Positions 5,067 to 10,800 of a DNA stretch of 10,800 bases are shown here, piece after piece. The stretch is taken from NCBI GenBank assembly GCA_937907325.1, contig CALERO010000107.1, positions 1-10,800 on the forward strand. The letters run 5' to 3'. Source of the DNA: UBA4716 sp002438865 (GTDB lineage: Bacteria > Bacillota > Clostridia > UBA1381). A model generated the notes under the pieces. It worked only from the letters and a program-made list of their open reading frames with translations, did not search any database and had not been told where the DNA came from. Position numbers and translations under genes: made by a program. The stretch's first letter is position 1. Every line of letters starts with the position of its first letter.

Positions 5067-7697
5067 ATGTCAAAAAAATTCGTATACCTTTTCAGCGAAG
5101 GTGACGCAAGCATGAGAGAGCTTCTCGGCGGAAAAGGCGCAAACCTTGCCGAAATGACAAAGCTCGGTATGCCTGTTCCTCAGGGTTTCACAATTTCAAC
5201 AGAAGCCTGCACACAGTACTATGAGGACGGCAGACAGATCAACGCCGAAATTCAGGCAGAGATCATGGAAAACATCGCAAAGATGGAAAAAATCACAGGT
5301 AAGAAGTTCGGCGACCAGGAGAATCCGCTTTTGGTATCCGTTCGTTCGGGTGCAAGAGCTTCAATGCCGGGTATGATGGACACAATCCTTAACTTAGGTC
5401 TTAACGAAACAGTTGTTGAAGTTATGGCTAAGAAGTCAAACAACCCCAGATGGGCTTGGGACTGCTACAGAAGATTTATCCAGATGTATTCGGACGTAGT
5501 TATGGAAGTCGGCAAGAAATACTTTGAAGAACTTATCGACAAAATGAAGGCTGAAAAGGGCGTAACTCAGGACGTTGAGCTTACGGCTGAAGACCTTAAG
5601 GAACTCGCATCGCAGTTCAAGGCTGAATATAAAGAAAAGATCGGCGAAGACTTCCCGACAGATCCTATCGATCAGCTGTTCGGCGCAATCAAAGCCGTAT
5701 TCCGTTCATGGGACAACCCCCGTGCAAACGTATACAGACGTGACAACGATATCCCGTATTCATGGGGTACAGCAGTAAACGTTCAGATGATGGCGTTCGG
5801 TAACATGGGCGAAACATCGGGAACAGGTGTTGCATTCACACGTGACCCGGCTACCGGCGAAAAGCACCTCATGGGCGAATTCCTTATGAACGCTCAGGGT
5901 GAGGACGTTGTTGCAGGCGTAAGAACTCCTCAGAAGATAGATCAGATGAAGGAAATTATGCCCGAAGTTTACGATCAGTTCGTTGAAATCGCAAAAAATC
6001 TTGAAAACCACTATCACGATATGCAGGATATGGAATTCACGATTGAAGATAAGAAGCTTTACATGCTTCAGACAAGAAACGGTAAGAGAACGGCTCAGGC
6101 TGCTTTAAAGATAGCTTGTGACCTCGTTGAAGAAGGTATGATCACAGAAAAGGACGCAGTTCTTATGATCGACCCGAGAAACCTCGACTCACTTCTCCAT
6201 CCGCAGTTTGACGTTAAGGCTCTTAAAGCCGCAACACCTATCGCAAAGGCTCTCGGCGCATCGCCCGGTGCTGCTTGCGGTAAAATCGTGTTCACAGCAG
6301 ATGACGCTAAGGAATGGGGCGCAAGAGGCGAAAAGGTTGTTCTTGTTCGTCTTGAAACATCACCTGAAGATATCGAAGGTATGAAAGCCGCTCAGGGTAT
6401 CCTTACGGTAAGAGGCGGTATGACTTCACACGCTGCCGTTGTTGCACGTGGTATGGGTACATGCTGTGTATCGGGCTGCGGCGACATCGCTATGGATGAA
6501 GCTAACAAGAAGTTTACTCTTGCAGGCAAGGAATATCACGAGGGAGACGAGATTTCGTTAGACGGTACAACAGGTAACGTTTACGACGGAATTATCCCGA
6601 CAGTTGACGCTTCAATCGCAGGCGAATTCGGCACAATCATGGGTTGGGCTGATAAGTTCAAGACATTGAAGGTAAGAACAAACGCAGATACTCCGGCTGA
6701 CGCTAAGAAAGCTAAGGAGCTCGGCGCTGAAGGTATCGGTCTTTGCCGTACAGAGCATATGTTCTTTGAAGGCAACAGAATAGACGCATTCAGAGAAATG
6801 ATCTGCTCGGATACAGTTGAAGAAAGAGAAGCTGCTCTTGATAAGATTCTTCCGATGCAGCAGGGCGATTTTGAAAAGCTTTACGAAGCTTTGGAAGGCT
6901 GCCCCGTAACAATCAGATTCCTGGATCCTCCGCTTCATGAGTTCGTTCCGACAGATGATGCCGATATCGAGCTTCTTGCAAAGGCACAGGGCAAATCTGT
7001 TGAAACAATCAAGGATATAATAAACGGACTTCACGAAGCTAACCCGATGATGGGTCACCGTGGCTGCCGTCTTGCAGTAACATATCCTGAAATTGCAAAG
7101 ATGCAGACAAAGGCAGTTATCCGTGCCGCTATCAATGTTAAGAAGGCACACGCTGACTGGAACATCGTTCCCGAAATTATGATTCCGCTCGTATGCGAAG
7201 TTAAGGAATTAAAGAACATAAAGGATGTTGTCGTTGCAACAGCTGACGCTGAAATCGCAGCAGCAGGTATCGACCTTAGGTACGAAGTAGGTACAATGAT
7301 CGAAATCCCGAGAGCCGCATTAACAGCTGATGAAATCGCTAAGGAAGCTGAATTCTTCTGCTTCGGTACAAACGACCTTACTCAGATGACATACGGCTTC
7401 TCAAGAGACGACGCAGGTAAGTTCTTAGACGCTTACTATGACGCTAAAATCTTTGAGAACGATCCGTTTGCTAAGCTTGACCAGACAGGCGTTGGTAAGC
7501 TTATGGAAATGGCTATTAAGCTCGGTAAGTCAACAAGACCGGATATGCACTGCGGTATCTGCGGCGAACACGGCGGAGACCCGTCTTCGGTAGAATTCTG
7601 CCACAAGATCGGTCTGGACTATGTTTCCTGCTCACCGTTCAGAGTTCCTATCGCAAGACTTGCTGCCGCTCAGGCAAAGATAAAGGAAGAAAAGTAA
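5067..7697 (+). CDS. ppdK: Pyruvate, phosphate dikinase
   Basis: A cytosolic, normally dimeric enzyme that interconverts PEP + AMP + PPi and pyruvate + ATP + Pi; in anaerobes it can run in the glycolytic direction and save PPi energy. The 876 residues match the bacterial length (about 874). Order of domains: N-terminal ATP-grasp domain with GGKGANLAEM (21-30) and the nucleotide-binding Arg93 region; central swivelling phosphohistidine domain with GGMTSHAAVVARGMG and catalytic His455; C-terminal PEP/pyruvate barrel with CRTEH (Arg561) and CGICGEHGGDPSS (general acid Cys832). His455 and Arg561 carry the same numbers as in the Clostridium symbiosum enzyme, and Cys832 is one off its Cys831. The start is fixed by AGGAGG eight bases upstream. 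Codon use differs sharply from spoIIE and the ABC gene: AGA, ATC, GGT and GCT are favoured over ATA, GGA and GCG, the mark of a highly expressed gene. Monocistronic, with its own promoter and terminator. No PPDK regulatory kinase gene is nearby. Confidence 0.98.
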   Translation: MSKKFVYLFSEGDASMRELLGGKGANLAEMTKLGMPVPQGFTISTEACTQYYEDGRQINAEIQAEIMENIAKMEKITGKKFGDQENPLLVSVRSGARASMPGMMDTILNLGLNETVVEVMAKKSNNPRWAWDCYRRFIQMYSDVVMEVGKKYFEELIDKMKAEKGVTQDVELTAEDLKELASQFKAEYKEKIGEDFPTDPIDQLFGAIKAVFRSWDNPRANVYRRDNDIPYSWGTAVNVQMMAFGNMGETSGTGVAFTRDPATGEKHLMGEFLMNAQGEDVVAGVRTPQKIDQMKEIMPEVYDQFVEIAKNLENHYHDMQDMEFTIEDKKLYMLQTRNGKRTAQAALKIACDLVEEGMITEKDAVLMIDPRNLDSLLHPQFDVKALKAATPIAKALGASPGAACGKIVFTADDAKEWGARGEKVVLVRLETSPEDIEGMKAAQGILTVRGGMTSHAAVVARGMGTCCVSGCGDIAMDEANKKFTLAGKEYHEGDEISLDGTTGNVYDGIIPTVDASIAGEFGTIMGWADKFKTLKVRTNADTPADAKKAKELGAEGIGLCRTEHMFFEGNRIDAFREMICSDTVEEREAALDKILPMQQGDFEKLYEALEGCPVTIRFLDPPLHEFVPTDDADIELLAKAQGKSVETIKDIINGLHEANPMMGHRGCRLAVTYPEIAKMQTKAVIRAAINVKKAHADWNIVPEIMIPLVCEVKELKNIKDVVVATADAEIAAAGIDLRYEVGTMIEIPRAALTADEIAKEAEFFCFGTNDLTQMTYGFSRDDAGKFLDAYYDAKIFENDPFAKLDQTGVGKLMEMAIKLGKSTRPDMHCGICGEHGGDPSSVEFCHKIGLDYVSCSPFRVPIARLAAAQAKIKEEK

Positions 7698-7760
7698 TTA
7701 TAAAAATTATGTTTTTGTGTAAAACCACATAACAACAAAAAGGCAAAATAAAATATTAAG

Positions 7761-7800
7761 TGACCTTGAAGGGCAAACACCCTTTGAGGTCATTTTTTTT
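7761..7800 (+). terminator. Rho-independent terminator of ppdK
   Basis: A 13-bp stem (TGACCTTGAAGGG 7761-7773 with CCCTTTGAGGTCA 7780-7792, two G-U pairs, six-base loop) is followed by eight T. It is the strongest terminator in the window and lies 63 bases after the ppdK stop codon. Confidence 0.92.
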
Positions 7801-7853
7801 AGCCGAAAAACCTTGTAAAATCAAAGGAATTTGACAATAAAACAAAAATTTTA

Positions 7854-7883
7854 TTGACATGAAAAAGCAGCGCCGATGATAAT
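7854..7883 (+). promoter_or_regulatory. Promoter of the ABC-transporter leader
   Basis: Perfect TTGACA (7854-7859) and GATAAT (7878-7883) are 18 bases apart. The direct repeat GATGATAA occurs at 7875-7882, over the -10 box, and again at 7899-7906, 24 bases later. This spacing would suit a regulator binding both copies. Transcription would begin near 7890, about 197 bases before the ABC gene. A second TTGACA at 7831-7836 has no matching -10 box. Confidence 0.6.
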
Positions 7884-7889
7884 GAAATT

Positions 7890-8012
7890 TGCATCATAGA
7901 TGATAAAGGGTGTTGCTAAATAACAAATTACGTCCGAAAGCTCCGCACCTTTTAAAGCGGAGCTTTCGCTTTTTCGGATATGCTTAAAATTTTTTAAGCA
8001 TATCCGAAAAAG
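7890..8012 (+). ncRNA. Structured leader or small RNA with terminator and overlapping palindrome
   Basis: RNA begun at the promoter just upstream would meet a perfect 12-bp terminator stem (7935-7946 with 7957-7968) followed by five T (7970-7974), giving a product of about 85 bases. That T run is also the left arm of a second, perfect 21-bp inverted repeat (7969-7989 with 7992-8012), so the two structures compete for these bases. AAAGGGTG (about 7905-7912) can pair with CACCTTTT in and beside the terminator loop (7946-7953). No better promoter for the ABC gene is visible, so this is either a transcription attenuator for that gene or an independent small RNA. It fits no riboswitch family I recognise. 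Confidence 0.4.
7935..7974 (+). terminator. Leader terminator upstream of the ABC gene
   Basis: CGAAAGCTCCGC (7935-7946) pairs perfectly with GCGGAGCTTTCG (7957-7968) around a ten-base loop, followed by CTTTTT. It lies 135 bases after the ppdK terminator and 113 before the ABC start codon, so it is not needed to end ppdK transcription. Confidence 0.7.
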
Positions 8013-8086
8013 ATATTAACGTGAACGGCGGGCGGATTGTCTGCACTTTTCCACGTTATTGCATATAAGCAGAATGGAGATTTTTT

Positions 8087-9808
8087 ATGAAGAAAGACGG
8101 TACTTTTAAAAAATTGTATTCATATGCCGCACAGTATAAGGGCTGGTTTGCCGCAATGGCGGTTACTGCGCTTTTGGCGAATGCGTTTGCGCTTGCCGCA
8201 CCGTATGTTTCGGGACGTGCGATAGATTATATAAAGGGCGAAAGCAATGTAGATTTTCCCATGCTTACGAAGTTTTGCCTGATTCTTTTTCTGTTCTATG
8301 CCTTAAACGGCGTATTCACGTGGTGTATGACGTTTTTCACAAACGTGCTTTCAAACAGAACAATCGAGAAAATCCGAAAAAATGCCTTTGATAAAATCGA
8401 AAAACTGCCGCTGAGCTTTTTCGATAACCATTCGCACGGCGATGTCATAAGCCGTCTTACCAATGATATAGACGCAGTTTCCGAGGGACTTTTGCAGGGT
8501 ATAACTCAGCTGTTCTCGGGTATTGTTACGGTTGTCGGCTCGCTTGTGCTGATGTTTATGCTTAATGTAAAAATCACGCTTTGCGTTGTCGTAATTACGA
8601 TAATATGTTTTTTCGTGTCAAAAGCGATTGCCGTTAATTCGGGAAGAATGTTCCGCCTGCAGGCAAAAACCACGGGTGATTTAAATGGTTATGCGGCGGA
8701 AAATATATCAAATCTGAAAATTTTAAAGGCGTTCGGCTATGAGAAAAAGAGCGCCGAGGATTTTTCGCTAATAAACAAAAAGCTGTACGACTGCGGACAA
8801 AAGGCGCAGTTCTATTCCTCGCTCGTAAATCCCACAACACGTTATATAAATAATATCGCATATATTCTTGTCGGCGTACTCGGCGGAATTGCCGCTCTGC
8901 ACGGACATCTTTCGGTCGGAATAATTTCGAGTTTTCTTATGTATGCAACGCAGTTTGCAAGACCGATAAACGATATGACGAGTATTCTCACACAGCTGCA
9001 GTCCGCACAGGCGGCGTCACAGCGTATATTCGAGCTTGACGATATTGTCCCCGAAACGCCGGACGATAACCGCCGTGAGCTTGAAGTAAAGGACGGACAC
9101 GTTGAGTTTGTGCACGTGGATTTTTCGTATGATAAAGAGCGTGAGCTTATAAAGGATCTGAACATTGACGCAAAGCCGGGACAGCGAATTGCGATAGTGG
9201 GCCCCACGGGAGCGGGAAAAACCACAATCGTAAATCTTCTGATGAATTTTTATGATGTCGACAGCGGAAAAATCCTCATAGACGGTCAGGATATAAATAC
9301 GGTAAAGCGTGACAGTCTGCGCCGTGCGTTCGGAATGGTGCTTCAGGATACGTGGCTGTTTTCGGGAACGATAAAAGAAAATATAGCCTACGGCAGAGAG
9401 GACGCAACCGATGAGGATATAGTAAATGCGGCAAAGGCGGCGTCCGCCGACAGCTTTATAAAGCGTCTGCCGAACGGCTATGATACGGTCATAACCGAGG
9501 ACGGCGGAAACTTGTCGGGCGGACAAAAACAGCTTTTGACAATTGCCCGTGCAATGCTTTTCGACCCCGAAATACTAATTCTTGACGAGGCAACCTCAAA
9601 TGTAGATACAATGACCGAGCAGAGAATACAGCGTGCGTTTTTAAAAGCAATGGAAGGACGCACAAGCTTTGTAATCGCACACAGATTATCGACTATCCGT
9701 GAGGCGGATTTGATACTTGTTATGAACAGGGGCAGTATAGTGGAACAGGGAACGCATAAGGAACTGCTCGAAAAAAACGGATTTTACGCAAATCTTTACA
9801 ACAGCTGA
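8087..9808 (+). CDS. ABC exporter half-transporter (permease fused to ATPase)
   Basis: A 573-residue membrane exporter of the MsbA/LmrA/BmrA type. Six hydrophobic segments lie at about 20-41, 62-84, 141-159, 161-183, 253-271 and 276-296. The ATPase domain follows with Walker A GPTGAGKTT (372-380), the Q-loop Gln420, signature LSGGQKQ (476-482), Walker B ILILD with catalytic Glu501, and the switch His532. All ATP-site residues are intact, so it could act as a homodimer or as the consensus half of a heterodimer. Clostridial exporters of this type often come as two adjacent genes; no partner is next to it here. The start is set by GGAG seven bases upstream. Substrate unknown: drugs, lipids and peptides are all possible in this family. 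It is preceded by a leader with promoter and terminator, pointing to induced expression. Confidence 0.95.
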   Translation: MKKDGTFKKLYSYAAQYKGWFAAMAVTALLANAFALAAPYVSGRAIDYIKGESNVDFPMLTKFCLILFLFYALNGVFTWCMTFFTNVLSNRTIEKIRKNAFDKIEKLPLSFFDNHSHGDVISRLTNDIDAVSEGLLQGITQLFSGIVTVVGSLVLMFMLNVKITLCVVVITIICFFVSKAIAVNSGRMFRLQAKTTGDLNGYAAENISNLKILKAFGYEKKSAEDFSLINKKLYDCGQKAQFYSSLVNPTTRYINNIAYILVGVLGGIAALHGHLSVGIISSFLMYATQFARPINDMTSILTQLQSAQAASQRIFELDDIVPETPDDNRRELEVKDGHVEFVHVDFSYDKERELIKDLNIDAKPGQRIAIVGPTGAGKTTIVNLLMNFYDVDSGKILIDGQDINTVKRDSLRRAFGMVLQDTWLFSGTIKENIAYGREDATDEDIVNAAKAASADSFIKRLPNGYDTVITEDGGNLSGGQKQLLTIARAMLFDPEILILDEATSNVDTMTEQRIQRAFLKAMEGRTSFVIAHRLSTIREADLILVMNRGSIVEQGTHKELLEKNGFYANLYNS

Positions 9809-9823
9809 AAAATGTGGTATAAT
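9795..9823 (+). promoter_or_regulatory. Promoter of the SLH protein gene
   Basis: TTTACA (9795-9800) and a perfect TATAAT (9818-9823) are 17 bases apart. The -35 box lies inside the last codons of the ABC gene, whose stop is at 9806-9808. The SLH gene can therefore be transcribed independently, and read-through from the ABC gene is also possible because no terminator separates them. Confidence 0.75.
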
Positions 9824-9854
9824 GCGGATATAAATTTTAAAGGGGGATTTTTTA

Positions 9855-10703
9855 ATGAAAAAAATCATATCAATGGTACTGGCGGCTGTTTTAACGCTGT
9901 CGTCAAGCGCATTTGCGTACACGGACTATGAGGAAACACCCGAAACACGTCTTTTGTCAACGCTCGGAATTATGTCGGGTTACGATGAAAACACTTTCGC
10001 ACCGAATGACACTCTCACACGTTCGCAGATGGTAAAAATAATTGTTGAGGCTTTTGGTTACGGCAAAAAAATAACAGCTGTTGACACAGAGGGTAAAGGC
10101 TTTGAAGCCGATGAGAGTTTTTCCGACCTCAATAAGAACAGCTGGGCTTATCCTTATTGGCAGTGCGCAATTTACGATATGAAAATTATCAACGGTTTTG
10201 AGGACGGAACGGTTCACCCCGATGATAATGTTACATATGAACAGCTTATTAAGATGTTTGTTTCGGCGTTGGGTTATGATAAAATTGCGGAAGAAAACGG
10301 CGGTTATCCGTCAGGGTATCTGGTGTGGGGCTCAAAAACCGGAATAAGCAAAAGAGTAAGCTTTGCATTCGGTGAAAATGTTATACGAAAGAATGCGGCT
10401 GTAATAACAGCAGACACTCTGAGAGCAGCGATGTACTCATCGGATCAGGATACTAACACGCCTGTGTTTCTTATGAACACAATGAATTTGTATGAAGCGG
10501 AAATTACCGTACAGAGTGTAGAGGATAACAAAGCAAAGCTTAAAATAGACAGAGCATTTAATTTTGACGGCAAAAACTATGAAGAAAGTGAAAATATGCT
10601 TGTTGATGTATCGCTGAACGGTGCTGAATTAAAGAACGGCGAAAAGTATAAAGTTATAATCGAAAAAACAGATGCGGACTACAGTATAAAATTTGTTTAT
10701 TGA
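9855..10703 (+). CDS. Exported S-layer-homology (SLH) domain protein
   Basis: A 282-residue secreted protein expected to bind secondary cell-wall polymer. Residues 1-21 form a signal peptide (basic start, hydrophobic core, AFA before Tyr22). Three SLH-type repeats follow: about 31-70 (GIMSGYDENTFAPNDTLTRSQ), 86-141 (WAYPYW..., NGFEDGTVHPDDNVTYEQ) and a more divergent one at 151-193. The TRAE-like wall-binding motif reads TRSQ, TYEQ and RKNA, so only the first keeps the usual Thr-Arg pair. The last 90 residues (194-282) look like a small beta-rich domain that I do not recognise. A GGGGG-type ribosome site lies eight bases before the start. It has its own promoter and terminator. It lacks a catalytic domain, so it may be a structural wall protein or a binding partner for one. 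Confidence 0.9.
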   Translation: MKKIISMVLAAVLTLSSSAFAYTDYEETPETRLLSTLGIMSGYDENTFAPNDTLTRSQMVKIIVEAFGYGKKITAVDTEGKGFEADESFSDLNKNSWAYPYWQCAIYDMKIINGFEDGTVHPDDNVTYEQLIKMFVSALGYDKIAEENGGYPSGYLVWGSKTGISKRVSFAFGENVIRKNAAVITADTLRAAMYSSDQDTNTPVFLMNTMNLYEAEITVQSVEDNKAKLKIDRAFNFDGKNYEESENMLVDVSLNGAELKNGEKYKVIIEKTDADYSIKFVY

Positions 10704-10711
10704 TTTTTATG

Positions 10712-10751
10712 AAGCTGAAGCAAAATGAAATCATTTTGCTTCAGCTTTTTT
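10712..10751 (+). terminator. Rho-independent terminator of the SLH gene
   Basis: AAGCTGAAGCAAAAT and its inverse (within 10712-10728 and 10731-10747) form a long stem with a small loop, running into six T (10746-10751). It begins nine bases after the stop codon. Confidence 0.9.
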
Positions 10752-10764
10752 GCTGTATAGGAAA

Positions 10765-10793
10765 TTGCGTTTTTTGAAAAAGTATGATATAAT
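10765..10793 (+). promoter_or_regulatory. Promoter for a gene beyond the right edge
   Basis: TTGCGT (10765-10770) and a perfect TATAAT (10788-10793) are 17 bases apart, with TATGA directly before the -10 box as at the ppdK promoter. No start codon for the gene lies inside the window. Confidence 0.65.
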
Positions 10794-10800
10794 AGAAAAC

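Noticed and set aside
6612..7151. A 179-codon minus-strand open frame inside ppdK.
   Set aside because: It is antisense to a clear coding region, has no ribosome site and its Cys/Phe-rich composition is an artefact of ppdK codon use.
7890..7934. A known riboswitch or T-box upstream of the ABC gene.
   Set aside because: The part before the terminator is only about 45 bases, with no T-box sequence or conserved riboswitch core that I can see.
9017..9526. A 169-codon minus-strand open frame inside the ABC gene.
   Set aside because: It mirrors the conserved ATPase domain and has no start signals or recognisable domain.

Overview
The window reads as chromosomal DNA from an endospore-forming, Gram-positive anaerobe of the class Clostridia. 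The main reasons are a full-length SpoIIE, a PPi-dependent pyruvate phosphate dikinase closely resembling the clostridial enzyme, an exported S-layer-homology protein, AGGAGG-type ribosome binding sites and consensus sigma-A promoters. The family cannot be fixed from the sequence alone. I see no phage, plasmid, insertion sequence, CRISPR or tRNA/rRNA signal.

Layout, left to right. Positions 1-247 hold no convincing gene, only a terminator-like hairpin and a 71-bp palindromic repeat. On the minus strand lie a GH13 alpha-amylase-family enzyme (248-1597), whose last codons look frameshifted, and a small YfcE/MJ0936-type metallophosphoesterase (1945-2412). The 347 bases between them are rich in hairpins and carry two minus-strand promoters aimed at the GH13 gene. 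From 2413 onward everything is on the plus strand: spoIIE (2616-4904), ppdK (5067-7697), a 389-base gap holding the ppdK terminator and a promoter-terminator leader, an ABC exporter half-transporter (8087-9808), and an SLH-domain protein (9855-10703). Most genes have their own recognisable promoter and terminator, so the window is a row of single-gene units rather than one operon. The last 36 bases hold a promoter for a gene beyond the edge.

The genes do not form one pathway. SpoIIE acts in sporulation (dephosphorylation of SpoIIAA, sigma-F activation). The GH13 enzyme and PPDK belong to carbohydrate breakdown and PEP/pyruvate metabolism. The ABC protein is an exporter of unknown substrate, and the SLH protein sits at the cell wall.

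The parts most worth a second look are regulatory. The spoIIE promoter has a 21-bp spacer, a Spo0A-like box inside it and a perfect 17-bp palindrome over the predicted start of transcription. The ABC gene follows a leader with a strong promoter, a terminator and an overlapping 44-nt palindrome. The GH13 gene has a probable one-base frameshift in a homopolymer. I found no clear sign of a wholly new multi-gene system.
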